Of a DNA stretch of 51,329 nt, positions 35,893-44,751 are shown piece after piece. The notes under the pieces are model-generated. The model did no database searches. It was not told where the DNA came from and saw only the letters and a list, made by a program, of their open reading frames with translations. The DNA lies in NCBI RefSeq assembly GCF_000239295.1, contig NZ_JH417842.1, positions 1 to 51,329 of the forward strand, in the 5' to 3' direction. Both the position numbers and the translations under genes were made by a program. Numbering within the stretch: position 1 is the first letter of the stretch; each line of letters starts with the position of its first letter. The stretch comes from Flavonifractor plautii ATCC 29863. GTDB lineage: Bacteria > Bacillota > Clostridia > Oscillospirales > Oscillospiraceae.

Positions 35893-36405
35893 ATGGGACT
35901 CAACCCCCAGGTGATCGGCAAGGAAATGCCCCACGGGTTTGCGGGCTGTTACGCCCGGCAGCCTGACATGATTGTAAACACGCGCCCCGCCGGAGGCGGC
36001 GCGCCCATTCCCTTCGGCACGCCGCTGAAATACGACGGAGCAGAGGTAGTCCCCATGGGAGCAGCCGCAACCGCGGCCCAGTTTGTGGGCGTGGCTGGAG
36101 CTGAGATCAAGAGCGCGCTCACCTATCTAGACCAGAGTCAGGGCCAGTATGCCCCTGGCGAGCCGGTGAGCGTCTTCCAGCGCGGGGCCATCAATGTGAA
36201 GTGCCAGCGCGGCACTCCCGCTCTGGGCGGCGCGGTCTATGTCCGCATCACCGCTAACGGCAGCTTTTCCACCGCCGCTGTGGGAGGCTTTGAGGCAGAG
36301 GACGACAGCGGCAAGGTGGTGCAGCTCACCAATTGCCAGTGGGCAGGGCCCGCCGATGCCAACGGTGTCGCGGAGCTGCGTATCCTGACCATGAACAACG
36401 CCTGA
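35893..36405 (+). CDS. Capsid decoration protein, short paralogue
   Basis: 170 residues from the ATG at 35893 (AAGGAG 8 bp upstream). It is a clear paralogue of the first 165 residues of the preceding protein ([44 protein letters not shown]) but lacks the collagen and fibre parts. The pair probably arose by tandem duplication; this copy would be the abundant cement protein and the long one the fibre-bearing minor form. Confidence 0.8.
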   Translation: MGLNPQVIGKEMPHGFAGCYARQPDMIVNTRPAGGGAPIPFGTPLKYDGAEVVPMGAAATAAQFVGVAGAEIKSALTYLDQSQGQYAPGEPVSVFQRGAINVKCQRGTPALGGAVYVRITANGSFSTAAVGGFEAEDDSGKVVQLTNCQWAGPADANGVAELRILTMNNA

Positions 36406-36420
36406 TAGGAGGGACATAGA

Positions 36421-37458
36421 ATGAGCTTTCAGAATGTAGGAACCTACAATGCGGGGGTGTTTACCCCCAAGGCGGCCGGTCCCGCCCCCGTGGGCGGCGT
36501 GCCCGTCATGGACGCCGACGGCATCGCCTCTGGGGGCGCCTTTCTAGTGAGTGAGCTGGAGAAGCGCGACCCCCTGATCCGCAAGCCACTGACCAGCTTT
36601 ACCTATCCCAGGGACATCGTAATCCAGACCGGCGGCGGCTGGGTGGACTACGTGTCCGCCATGAGCGTGGCCTATGGTATCACCGGCGGCGCGGTCAACA
36701 GCCCCGTGACGGCCGGCGGCGCCAACGGCATTCCCGTGGTGCAGGCCAGTGTGGACAAGGGGGTATACAAGGCCCACGTGTTCGCCGCCGCCCTGCGGGT
36801 GATGTTCCAGGATATGCAGCGGGCCAACTACATCGGCCGCAGCCTGGACAACCTGCTCCAGGACGGCGTGAGAATGGCCTACGACAAGCACATGGACGCC
36901 AATGGTTATGTGGGTATCGGGGACTACGGGACCACCGGCCTGGTCAACAACCCAGACGCCACCGAGACCACCGCCGTCAACGGCGCAAAGGGCACCGCCA
37001 CCTGGGCCACCAAGACCCCACAGGAAATCCTCAAGGACGTGAACGACGCCATTACCTCTGTGTGGGCCGCAAACGAGTACGACGAGACTGCCGTGCCCAA
37101 CCACATCCTCATTCCCTATGAGCAGTACAACTACATCCTCACCACTATGGTTACCGACCTGGCCACTGAGACCATCTATGACTTCCTGCTGAAGAACAAC
37201 GCGTCGGCCAAGAACGGCGGCTCCCTCTTCATCGGGGCCACCCGGTGGTGCAAGGGCGCGGGTACCGGGGACAAGGACCGGATGGTGGTCTATGTGAACC
37301 ACGAGCGCTTCGTCAAGATGGACGAGCTGGTGCCCATGAGCCGCATTATGTCCGCCCCTAACGTGGCCAATGTGTGCTACGACACCGCCTACATGGCCAA
37401 CCTCTCCGAGGTGCAGATCTTCTACCCCACCTCTATCCTGTACGTGGACGGCATCTGA
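36421..37458 (+). CDS. Major capsid protein (DUF2184 type)
   Basis: 345 residues preceded by AGGAGG. Typical DUF2184 capsid features: SELEKRDPLIRKPLTSFTYP, then AALRVMFQDMQRAN and the long C-terminal half with YDTAYMANLSEVQIFYPTSI. HK97-like shell protein expected. Highly biased GC-rich codon use, consistent with strong expression. Located downstream of protease and decoration genes in the standard head order. Confidence 0.88.
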   Translation: MSFQNVGTYNAGVFTPKAAGPAPVGGVPVMDADGIASGGAFLVSELEKRDPLIRKPLTSFTYPRDIVIQTGGGWVDYVSAMSVAYGITGGAVNSPVTAGGANGIPVVQASVDKGVYKAHVFAAALRVMFQDMQRANYIGRSLDNLLQDGVRMAYDKHMDANGYVGIGDYGTTGLVNNPDATETTAVNGAKGTATWATKTPQEILKDVNDAITSVWAANEYDETAVPNHILIPYEQYNYILTTMVTDLATETIYDFLLKNNASAKNGGSLFIGATRWCKGAGTGDKDRMVVYVNHERFVKMDELVPMSRIMSAPNVANVCYDTAYMANLSEVQIFYPTSILYVDGI

Positions 37459-37469
37459 GGAGGGCGCGC

Positions 37470-37706
37470 ATGTTTGTACTGAGCAAACGGAACATTGTCA
37501 TTCCCGCCCCGGACGGCTCTGCTTCCGTCCGGCTGCGGGCTGGCATGATGGAGACTGTGCCCGGCTGGGCGGCTGAGACGGACTATTTCCGGGCCCTTGT
37601 CAGAGATGGAAAAGTTGTGCCCTCCGGCACTTCCGACAGGGAGGGACAGAAAGCGGCGGAGAAAAAGGTAAAGACCCGACGGGGCGCGGAGACCACCGAG
37701 GAATAG
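37470..37706 (+). CDS. Small head-region protein
   Basis: 78 residues from the ATG at 37470 (GGAGGG upstream). N-terminal beta-hairpin-like segment (SKRNIVIPAPDGSASVRLRA) and basic C-terminus (KKVKTRRGAETTEE). Its place between capsid and connector genes suggests a head completion role. No named family. Confidence 0.6.
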   Translation: MFVLSKRNIVIPAPDGSASVRLRAGMMETVPGWAAETDYFRALVRDGKVVPSGTSDREGQKAAEKKVKTRRGAETTEE

Positions 37707-37718
37707 GAGGCGGGAGCC

Positions 37719-38207
37719 ATGTTCTACTGGGGCCAGCCGCAATTTTACGGTGTGCGGGCCGCGGCGGCCAACCTTGGCAACAGCGCGGGGAATTACACGG
37801 CAGAGCAATTCCAGGAGGATTTCCCGCAGTTCTTTACCGGGTTGGGGGAGAGCTTGCTGCCCAGGACCATGCTGGATGAGTTCATCCGGCAGGCCAATGC
37901 TGCCATCCAGCCGGACAAGTGGCTGGACGGCTGGCGGTACGCCGCAGGGCTGTATACGGCCCACTATGCCACGCTCTACCTGAAAACCTACGCACCCTCC
38001 AGCGAGACGCCCGGGCAGGCCGCGGCCACCGGGGCGCTGGTGGGGGTGGTGGCCTCGGCCAAGCTGGGGCAGGACAGTGTCACTTATGACACAGACGCCC
38101 TCACGAAAGCGACGGAGGACTGGGGCGACCTGAACGCCACCCAATACGGGCAGCTTCTGGCCACAAAGGCCAGGCTGGTGGGCATGGGAGGGAGTTATGT
38201 CTTATGA
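37719..38207 (+). CDS. Head-tail connector protein (DUF4054)
   Basis: 162 residues with the DUF4054 pattern: FQEDFPQFFTGLGESLLP, LDEFIRQANAAIQPDKWLDG, AAGLYTAHYATLYLKTY and GALVGVVASAKLG. Such proteins form the ring under the portal (gp6/gp15-like adaptors). Its stop overlaps the next start by 4 bp. Confidence 0.82.
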   Translation: MFYWGQPQFYGVRAAAANLGNSAGNYTAEQFQEDFPQFFTGLGESLLPRTMLDEFIRQANAAIQPDKWLDGWRYAAGLYTAHYATLYLKTYAPSSETPGQAAATGALVGVVASAKLGQDSVTYDTDALTKATEDWGDLNATQYGQLLATKARLVGMGGSYVL

Positions 38208-38638
38208 ATTTCCATGACTGGTACACCGATACCGTGGACATCTGGCGGGTGGTTCCGGTACAGGATGAGAGCTTGACACGCCACGAGCGGAGAGAGCTGT
38301 ACCGGAATATCCCTTGCCGCCTCTATCAGGTGGAAGCGCCGGAGATCCGCATGAGCCAGGCCGCGGCATCAGCAGACCAAAAGGACTGGCTCCAGTGTGA
38401 CAACGAAGTGGACATCCAGGCCGGTGACGAGCTCATCATTCACCGGGGGGCGGTTCTCGGCAAGAGCATCCCGGACATACGCGCCTTTGCCTCCGGCCCC
38501 AACCACTTTTTTGAGCCCTTCGGGGCTATCATGCCGGGACTGGCCCACCAGGAAATCCGTCTGCTCCAGCAGGAGCGGGTGAAAGGCGGTGTGGAAGATG
38601 AACCTGGAGGAGCGCATAAGGCAGCTCAGACAGGCTAA
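38204..38638 (+). CDS. Probable head closure protein
   Basis: 144 residues, beta-rich, with WYTDTVDIWRVVPVQDE and a region (AGDELIIHRG) like stopper proteins of head-tail joining. Placed between the connector and the HK97 gp10-like gene, the usual order. It overlaps the next gene by about 40 bp, so the last residues may be loosely constrained. Confidence 0.7.
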   Translation: MNFHDWYTDTVDIWRVVPVQDESLTRHERRELYRNIPCRLYQVEAPEIRMSQAAASADQKDWLQCDNEVDIQAGDELIIHRGAVLGKSIPDIRAFASGPNHFFEPFGAIMPGLAHQEIRLLQQERVKGGVEDEPGGAHKAAQTG

Positions 38639-39083
38639 GACGCAAATTCCGGGTATTCTGGCGCGGGCCGGAATGAATGCTGCCCTGCGGGCCGTGGAAA
38701 AGGCAGTGGAGGAGACGCCGCCCACCGTCAACAGTCTGCGCGGAACCAACACCCGCACCGGAGAGATGAAGCAGCACTGGGTGACCGACAGCCGTCCCAG
38801 ACCGGTACGGCAGGGGGACAGCTATGTGTCGGAGCTCAACAACGACAAGCAGTACGCCTCCTTTGTCAACGACGGGCACCGGATGGACCGCCACTTTGTG
38901 CCTGGGCTGGTCATCAATCCGGGCTCCGGGCTGCTGGAATTTAACCCAGACGGAACGGGCGGTATCGTGGTAGGTACCCGGACGGCCTATGTCCCCGGCC
39001 TGTTCATGGTAGACAAGGCGGTGGAGGAGTACCGCCGGGTACTGCGGGAGGAGTTGAAGGGATTGGAGGAGCTGATGGAATGA
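38598..39083 (+). CDS. HK97 gp10-family tail completion protein
   Basis: 161 residues from the ATG at 38598 (AAAGGCGG 8 bp upstream; an in-frame GTG at 38589 is the alternative). Pattern of gp10-like proteins: N-terminal helix (LEERIRQLRQAKTQIPG), then TRTGEMKQHW and YASFVNDGHRM...RHFVPG and a C-terminal helix. Functions at the tail end during tail completion. Overlaps the next gene by 4 bp. Confidence 0.82.
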   Translation: MNLEERIRQLRQAKTQIPGILARAGMNAALRAVEKAVEETPPTVNSLRGTNTRTGEMKQHWVTDSRPRPVRQGDSYVSELNNDKQYASFVNDGHRMDRHFVPGLVINPGSGLLEFNPDGTGGIVVGTRTAYVPGLFMVDKAVEEYRRVLREELKGLEELME

Positions 39084-39538
39084 ACCTGACTGTAACCACC
39101 ATCGCCAAATCCCTGGCGGACTACCTGGCCCCCTGCTTCCCAAGTGTGGCCTTCTACGAAGACCCCAACCAGCAGGGCAGCCGTACCCCTTGCATGTTCC
39201 TCCAGACCCGCTACAACTACCTGACCCTGGAAACGGGCGGGTTCTGGCGGCGGAGGATGGGGCTTGACCTCACCTATCTGGAGGACTACAACCGCCCGGA
39301 TTTGCAGCAGAGGTACCAGCGGGCAGGGGAGAACCTGGATCTGCTGATGGAGACCTTCCCCTACTCCGACGGGGAGACGGCGGGAACCATCCTGCTGCGG
39401 GCCCATGAACGGGAATGGCGCATAGATCTGGACGCCCTGCACTATCGTTTCGAATTGCTGGAGCGGGTATCTATCCCCGAAGCTGTGGTCAAGATGCAGG
39501 CCATGAACTACGACGAGAGGCTGAAAGATGAAAGCTAA
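39080..39538 (+). CDS. Tail terminator-like protein (DUF6838 type)
   Basis: 152 residues with a helix-strand layout of tail terminators: TTIAKSLADYLAPCFPSVAF, TPCMFLQTRYNY, LDLTYLEDYNRPD and a long C-terminal segment YRFELLERVSIPEAVVKM. It lies just before the sheath gene, the normal site for the protein that caps the tail tube. Overlaps the next small gene by 11 bp. Confidence 0.7.
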   Translation: MNLTVTTIAKSLADYLAPCFPSVAFYEDPNQQGSRTPCMFLQTRYNYLTLETGGFWRRRMGLDLTYLEDYNRPDLQQRYQRAGENLDLLMETFPYSDGETAGTILLRAHEREWRIDLDALHYRFELLERVSIPEAVVKMQAMNYDERLKDES

Positions 39539-39689
39539 AAAGTACCGGCGGGAGATTCTGCTGAAAGCTCACCGCTATGCGAAATATCAGCAGGACTTCC
39601 TCGGGGTAGTCCTGTGTAAGAGCGAGTATACCATCGCCGAGGCCGACAAGGCGGTCAAGGCATTCTTCAAAGACAAGGAGCGTGATTGA
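39528..39689 (+). CDS. 53-residue basic protein before the sheath gene
   Basis: Short, basic and helical: MKAKKYRREILLKAHRYAKY, later EYTIAEADKAVKAFFKDKE. ATG at 39528 inside the end of the terminator-like gene, stop 1 bp before the sheath start. Similar short frames occur in the same spot in related tails. Function unknown. Confidence 0.55.
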   Translation: MKAKKYRREILLKAHRYAKYQQDFLGVVLCKSEYTIAEADKAVKAFFKDKERD

Positions 39690-39690
39690 C

Positions 39691-41028
39691 ATGGCAGGAG
39701 GTACCTGGGCGAGCCAGAACAAGGTGCGGCCCGGCGTCTACATCCGGTTTGCCTCGGACCGGGGGCTGGGGCTCACGGTCAGCGACCGGGGCGTGGTAGC
39801 CATCGCGGAGGCCATGAGCTGGGGCCCGGTGGAGACGGTGCAGGAGATCGAGGCCGGGGCCAATATGACCCCCTACACCGGGTATGACATCACCAATCCC
39901 AAGAACCGGTTCCTCAACGAGATCTTCAAGGGCACCAACCGGACGGCGGCCCCCAATAAGCTGCTGCTCTACCGCCTGGGGGCCACCGGGCAGAAGCAGG
40001 CAAGCGCAGAGGTTTCGCCCCTGACGGCCACCGCAAAGTATCCCGGGGTTCGGGGCAACAATATCTCCATCGTCATTACCGAGCTGACTGACCCGGAGGA
40101 TGCTTTCGCCGTGTCCACTGTGGTGGGCGGGGAGATTGTGGACCAGCAGACCGCAAAGACGGTGGAGGAGCTATCCGCCAACGACTGGGTGGCCTGGAGT
40201 GGTACCGGAGCCCTGGCCGCCACGGTGGGAAAGGCGCTCTCCGGCGGCGCCGATGGTTCTCCCGCATCCGCCGATTACACCGACTTCCTGGCAGCCATCG
40301 AACCCTACAAATTCGACGTACTCATTTACGACGGCGCCGACACCACCGTGCAGGACGCGATGGTGGCCTTTGTGAAGCGCCTGGCGGCGGAGGAGGGGGC
40401 TTATACCCAACTGGTGGCCGCGGGGCTCACCAACCCGGACGACCGCTTTGTGGTCAACATCATGAGCGGCGTTGTGCTCAGCGACGGCACCACCCTCACC
40501 CCCCAGCAGGTGACCTGGTGGGCGGGCGGGGCCCTGGCTGGGGCCCAGTATAACGAGTCCCTGACCTACGCCGCCTATCCCAACGCGGTGGACGTGTCCC
40601 CCAAGCTGACCAACTCCGGGTACATCGACGCCCTGACTGCCGGCCAGTTTGTCCTCTTTGCCGACGACGGGGTGGTGAAGGTGGAGCAGGATATCAACTC
40701 TCTGGTGACCTATACCACCGATATCACCGGGCCCTACCACAAGAACCGGGTGATCCGGCTGCTGAACACCGTCGCCAACGACATCTATCAGCAGTTCTCT
40801 GACGGCTACATCGGCGTGGTCAACAACAACGAGCAGGGCCGCATGATGTTCAAGAGCGCCATCGTGGGGTATCTGCTGGACATCCAGGCCAATAACGGCA
40901 TTCAGAACTTTGAGGCCGAGGACGTGACCGTAGAGCCCGGCGAGGCCATTGACGCCATCGTGGTCAACCTGGCGATCCAGCCGGTGGACAGCGTGGAGAA
41001 GATCTACGTCACCATCACCGTGAATTGA
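39691..41028 (+). CDS. Tail sheath protein (XkdK-like)
   Basis: 445 residues from the ATG at 39691 (AAGGAG upstream). N-terminal GGTWASQNKVRPGVYIRF and the SDRGVVAIAEAMSWGP segment are characteristic of PBSX-type contractile sheaths; the C-terminal part (YHKNRVIRLLNTVANDIYQQ; LAIQPVDSVEKIYVTITVN) forms the subunit handshake in this family. Its presence shows that the phage has a contractile tail. Confidence 0.93.
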   Translation: MAGGTWASQNKVRPGVYIRFASDRGLGLTVSDRGVVAIAEAMSWGPVETVQEIEAGANMTPYTGYDITNPKNRFLNEIFKGTNRTAAPNKLLLYRLGATGQKQASAEVSPLTATAKYPGVRGNNISIVITELTDPEDAFAVSTVVGGEIVDQQTAKTVEELSANDWVAWSGTGALAATVGKALSGGADGSPASADYTDFLAAIEPYKFDVLIYDGADTTVQDAMVAFVKRLAAEEGAYTQLVAAGLTNPDDRFVVNIMSGVVLSDGTTLTPQQVTWWAGGALAGAQYNESLTYAAYPNAVDVSPKLTNSGYIDALTAGQFVLFADDGVVKVEQDINSLVTYTTDITGPYHKNRVIRLLNTVANDIYQQFSDGYIGVVNNNEQGRMMFKSAIVGYLLDIQANNGIQNFEAEDVTVEPGEAIDAIVVNLAIQPVDSVEKIYVTITVN

Positions 41029-41041
41029 GGGAGGTGTGAAT

Positions 41042-41518
41042 ATGGCTTATCTGCTGGCAAAAGACACCGTCACCGGCGCGGAGGGCTCCGTGGTGGTTAC
41101 CAAAGAGGGCCGGAACTATGTGGTGGCCGGTATGCGGAACATCACCACCAATGCGGAAATCCAGAGCAGCGATATGCGGGTCATTGGCACCCGCACCATC
41201 CAGGACAAGCCCAACGGGGCCAAGCTGACGGGTACCGGCAACATCTACTACGGCACCAACCTGTGGACGGACATGGTGCTCCAGTACATCCAGACGGGCG
41301 TTATGCCGGAGTTTGATATTCAGATTACCAACTCCGATTCCGCTTCGGCGACACTGGGCTCCCAGGTTATGGCCTATTACGGATGCCACCTGACCGGCAC
41401 CGTGCCCCTCTCCGTTCTGAACAGTGAGGAAACCATGCTGAACTATGACTTCAACTTCGCCTACACCCGCGTGGCACGGCTCCAGGCGTTCAACGATCCG
41501 GCCCAACTGGGTAATTAA
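41042..41518 (+). CDS. Tail tube protein (XkdM-like)
   Basis: 158 residues from the ATG at 41042 (GGGAGGTG upstream). XkdM/DUF2001 pattern: EIQSSDMRVIGTRTIQDKPN, GTGNIYYGTNLWTDMVLQYI, then the C-terminal strands. Inner tube of the contractile tail, directly after the sheath gene as usual. Confidence 0.9.
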   Translation: MAYLLAKDTVTGAEGSVVVTKEGRNYVVAGMRNITTNAEIQSSDMRVIGTRTIQDKPNGAKLTGTGNIYYGTNLWTDMVLQYIQTGVMPEFDIQITNSDSASATLGSQVMAYYGCHLTGTVPLSVLNSEETMLNYDFNFAYTRVARLQAFNDPAQLGN

Positions 41519-41530
41519 GGAGGAACCGAT

Positions 41531-41935
41531 ATGAGTAAGCTTTCCGCATTTCTGCATCCCGTCACTACCTCGGAGGAGAAGGAGGTTGTCATCTCCAACC
41601 GCTTTCAGGACGAAAGTGGCCAGCCCGTGCCCTTCAAGATCCGGGCGCTGACCCAGGAGGAGAACGACGCCATCACCCGGCAGGCCACCCGCCGCCGGAA
41701 GGAGGGCGGACAGACAATCGAGCAGTTGGACAGTGTGGATTTCACCCGCCGCATGGTGGTGGCCGCCACGGTGGAACCCGACTTTTCCAGCAAGGAGCTG
41801 TGCGACGGGTGCGGCGTCCTGGACCCGCTGCTGGTGCCCGGTAAATTGCTGCTGTCCGGCGAGTATGCCCGGCTGGTCAAGGAGATTACGAAGCTGTCCG
41901 GCTTTGCGGAGCAGGAGGATGAGGTAAAAAACTGA
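41531..41935 (+). CDS. Tail assembly chaperone, XkdN-like
   Basis: 134 residues in the zero frame (LSAFLHPVTTSEEKEVVISN; TRQATRRRKEGGQTIEQLD; KLLLSGEYARLVKEITKLSG). It ends in A AAA AAC TGA, a classical -1 slippery heptamer placed immediately before its stop. A -1 shift would fuse it to the short frame at 41935-42114, giving a product of about 193 residues, the G/GT-type pair used in tail assembly. It lies just before the tape measure gene, as chaperones do. Confidence 0.85.
   Translation: MSKLSAFLHPVTTSEEKEVVISNRFQDESGQPVPFKIRALTQEENDAITRQATRRRKEGGQTIEQLDSVDFTRRMVVAATVEPDFSSKELCDGCGVLDPLLVPGKLLLSGEYARLVKEITKLSGFAEQEDEVKN
41913..41935 (+). promoter_or_regulatory. -1 programmed frameshift site
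   Basis: Slippery heptamer A AAA AAC at 41926-41932, in the right phase (zero frame reads GTA AAA AAC TGA). An internal AGGAGG at 41913-41918 lies 7 bp upstream of the heptamer, close to the spacing of the stimulatory Shine-Dalgarno element in dnaX-type frameshifting. The next frame begins with an ATG overlapping the stop (TGATG). Confidence 0.75.
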
Positions 41936-42114
41936 TGGACGGGGCCGGCTGGGACACGGAGATGCTGGTGGCATATTACTGCTTCGTGAACCTCGGCTGG
42001 GCCCCGTCCCGGTATGACGCCCTCCCGTCCAGGGAGAAACGGCTGGTGACCGAGTTCGCCCTGAAAAGCATGAGAGACCAGAAGGAAGCCCAAGACCGGG
42101 CGAATCGGAGGTGA
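41935..42114 (+). CDS. Frameshift extension of the tail assembly chaperone
   Basis: 59 codons in the -1 frame relative to the chaperone, opening with MDGAGWDTEMLVAYYCFVNL and containing PSRYDALPSREKRL and FALKSMRDQKEAQ. It would be translated as the C-terminal part of the long chaperone form by -1 slippage, or separately from the overlapping ATG. Its start and stop lie within the 183 bp between the chaperone and the tape measure genes. Confidence 0.75.
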   Translation: MDGAGWDTEMLVAYYCFVNLGWAPSRYDALPSREKRLVTEFALKSMRDQKEAQDRANRR

Positions 42115-42118
42115 GAGC

Positions 42119-43984
42119 ATGGCCGCAATTCGAGAAACCCTGATTCTGGAGGATAAATTCACGTCCACCATGACCCAGTGCTTACAGGTAGCGCAGAGGA
42201 TGGCAAACATGCTGGACGATGTGCGGGCTTCCACGATGAATGTGGAAACCGCCGCTGCGGCCACAGCTGTACAGATGCAAGAACTTGCGGGGAAGATGAC
42301 GCAGACCAACAGCCGGGGGACATCCCTGCTTGGTACGATCCGCAACCTCGCAGGCACCTTCTTGGGTATGCAGTCCGTCCGCTGGCTGGTAAACACCTCC
42401 GACCAGCTCACCAGCATCAACGCCCGGTTGCGGCTCATGACCGGCAGCGCCGAGGCGGCGGCCGCAGCCCAGGAAGAGATTTATCAGGCGGCCATGCGCA
42501 GCCGTGGAGCCTACGCCGATATGGCGGACTTTGTTTCCCAGCTCGGCACGGTAGCCGGGAACGCATTTACAGGAACGGACGAGCTGGTGGCTTTCGCCGA
42601 GCAGATTCAAAAGCAGATGGCGATCTCCGGGGCCTCCGGTGCGTCTGCCCAGGCCGCGCTGGTGCAGCTTACCCAGGGCCTGGCCTCCGGCACCCTGCGG
42701 GGCGAGGAGCTCAATTCGGTGCTGGAGCAGACCCCCATGATTGCCCAGACCATCGCGGAGTATATGGGCGTCACCATTGGGGAGATGCGGGAGCTGGCCA
42801 GCGAGGGAAAGGTCACCGCGGAGGTGGTCAAGAACGCCATGCTTGGGGCGGCGGAGGAGACCAACGCCCAGTTTGAGCAGATGCCCATGACCTGGGCGCG
42901 GGTGTGGACGATGTTCCAGAACGTCGCCATTCAGGCCCTTGACCCGGTGCTGGATGCAATCTCCTGGCTGGCAAATAATATCGACCTAGTGGGCCCCATT
43001 GTCCTGGGCCTGGGTGCTGCGTTCGGCGTGTTCCTTCTGGCAGCCAACTGGACCAACATTTGCACGGCGGCGACTACGGCCTTGACAACCGCACAGGAGA
43101 TGCTTGGGGCGGTCATGGCGACCACCTGGGGGCTGCCGCTTATCATCATTGCGCTGGTGATCGGGGCCATTTACGCAGTGACGGCGGCGGTGAATCACTT
43201 CGCCGGGACCAGTGTGTCGGCCACTGGAATTATTGCCGGAGCAGTGCTCACAGTAGCCGCGATTATTGGAAATACAGTCATCGGATTGCTCAATGGAATC
43301 ATTCAGGCTGTATGGTCTATCTTTGTGACGCCTTTTCTTGGAATCATCGAATGGGTCCTGAATGTTACGAACGGCGGGTTTGATTCGTTCGGCGGGGCAG
43401 TCGCCAATTTAATCGGAAATATTATCTCCTGGTTTCTAGATTTGGGCAAAGTTGTGACGAAGATTATTGACGCCATCTTCGGAACAAATTGGACCGCCGG
43501 CCTCACTTCGCTGCAAGACTCCGTCCTCAAGTGGGGCAAAAACGAAAACGCTATTACATTGGACAGGAATGCACCGACGATTGATTACCGGTTCAACTAT
43601 GGAGACGCTTGGAACACGGGCTATAACTGGGGAGCCAATCTGTTCAGCGGAAATGGGAACGACGCCGTTGGCGCGGCTCTTTCCGGCGTGCCCTACGACG
43701 AGCTCTCCGGCCAGTTGGGCGATATCGCCGGGAGCGTAGGGAGCATCGAGAAGTCGGTCAAGATGAGCGACGAGGACATCAAATCCCTGGTGGACGTGGC
43801 GGAGCGGCGGTATGTGAACAACGTCAACCTGACGGCGCAGACTCCGGTGATCACGGTCAACGGAGCCAACACCGGGCGGACCGCCGCCGACCGCCAGAGC
43901 CTCGCCAATGCCATCCGGGACATTCTGATCGAGCAGACCGCCTCCGGCTCCACGCGCAGCACGGCGCGGCCCGCAAGCGGATAA
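42119..43984 (+). CDS. Tape measure protein
   Basis: 621 residues. N-terminal tape-measure domain (residues about 60-250) with LLGTIRNLAGTFLGMQSVRW and LASGTLRGEELNSVLEQTPM, then several hydrophobic helices (about 295-440, VGPIVLGLGAAFGVFLLAAN onward), typical of tape measures that enter the target membrane. C-terminal part is helical. Its length sets a fairly short tail. The DNA at about 43240-43660 is less GC-rich than the ends, which may reflect exchange of the middle. Confidence 0.9.
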   Translation: MAAIRETLILEDKFTSTMTQCLQVAQRMANMLDDVRASTMNVETAAAATAVQMQELAGKMTQTNSRGTSLLGTIRNLAGTFLGMQSVRWLVNTSDQLTSINARLRLMTGSAEAAAAAQEEIYQAAMRSRGAYADMADFVSQLGTVAGNAFTGTDELVAFAEQIQKQMAISGASGASAQAALVQLTQGLASGTLRGEELNSVLEQTPMIAQTIAEYMGVTIGEMRELASEGKVTAEVVKNAMLGAAEETNAQFEQMPMTWARVWTMFQNVAIQALDPVLDAISWLANNIDLVGPIVLGLGAAFGVFLLAANWTNICTAATTALTTAQEMLGAVMATTWGLPLIIIALVIGAIYAVTAAVNHFAGTSVSATGIIAGAVLTVAAIIGNTVIGLLNGIIQAVWSIFVTPFLGIIEWVLNVTNGGFDSFGGAVANLIGNIISWFLDLGKVVTKIIDAIFGTNWTAGLTSLQDSVLKWGKNENAITLDRNAPTIDYRFNYGDAWNTGYNWGANLFSGNGNDAVGAALSGVPYDELSGQLGDIAGSVGSIEKSVKMSDEDIKSLVDVAERRYVNNVNLTAQTPVITVNGANTGRTAADRQSLANAIRDILIEQTASGSTRSTARPASG

Positions 43985-44001
43985 GAAAAGAGGAGGCCGG
44001 T

Positions 44002-44751
44002 ATGTCCGTCAATAACTTCGGATTGTTTTTCACGCGGGACGGTACGGTCATCCGCCTGCCGGTGAACCCGGAAAAGCTGCCCGTGGCCCGGGACAACGAC
44101 AACAGCGAATACAACGTGCTGGGCATCGGCCCCATCATGATCCCCCGCATACCCAAGCTGCGGGAGGTAACCATTTCCTCCTTTTTCCCCGGGCGGGAGT
44201 TCTCTGGAAGCAATCAATGGGGCGCCTTCCACCCGCCTGAGTATTACATCCAGTTCTTTGAGAGCGCCATGAACGACAAGGCGCCCATCATCTACACCCC
44301 TGTGCGGTACTATGAGAACGGGGAGCCATTCATGACTGGCGACACCGGCTTTGAAGTGCTGGTCACCCAGTTCAACACCGAGGAGCGCGGAGGGGAGACC
44401 GGCGATTTTTACTACGATCTGACTCTGACCGAGTATCGGGATTATACCCCGCAGTCTCTTTCTGCACAGAGCGGCCGGCAGCCCGCGGGGATGCCGGTGG
44501 AAGTCACAGCGGAACCCTCCCGCACAATCCCGCAAGGACAGCTTTATGCTGGTGCGGCGTGCATTGCCAACGGCTCCTATTTTTACACCAGCTACGGGGA
44601 TGAGCCCCACGGCACGGCCTCCGGACGGAGGGTATTGGTGTCACGGATTGTAGACGCCACCCGCCCCGCCAGCGTCCACATCACAGACGAAGCCGGGAAT
44701 CCCCTGGGCTGGATAGACAAAAACGCCCTCCAGGTGGTGAACGATACGTGA
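44002..44751 (+). CDS. Baseplate/tail protein, XkdP-like
   Basis: 249 residues. N-terminal PBSX XkdP-like region (DGTVIRLPVNPEKLPVARDN; LREVTISSFFPGREFSGSNQ; DTGFEVLVTQFN). The C-terminal part, about 175-249, is an SH3-like pattern (GQLYAGAACIANGSYFYTSY; GWIDKNALQVV) where PBSX has a LysM domain. It probably forms part of the tube-to-baseplate hub and can touch cell wall material. Overlaps the next gene by 4 bp. Confidence 0.8.
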   Translation: MSVNNFGLFFTRDGTVIRLPVNPEKLPVARDNDNSEYNVLGIGPIMIPRIPKLREVTISSFFPGREFSGSNQWGAFHPPEYYIQFFESAMNDKAPIIYTPVRYYENGEPFMTGDTGFEVLVTQFNTEERGGETGDFYYDLTLTEYRDYTPQSLSAQSGRQPAGMPVEVTAEPSRTIPQGQLYAGAACIANGSYFYTSYGDEPHGTASGRRVLVSRIVDATRPASVHITDEAGNPLGWIDKNALQVVNDT

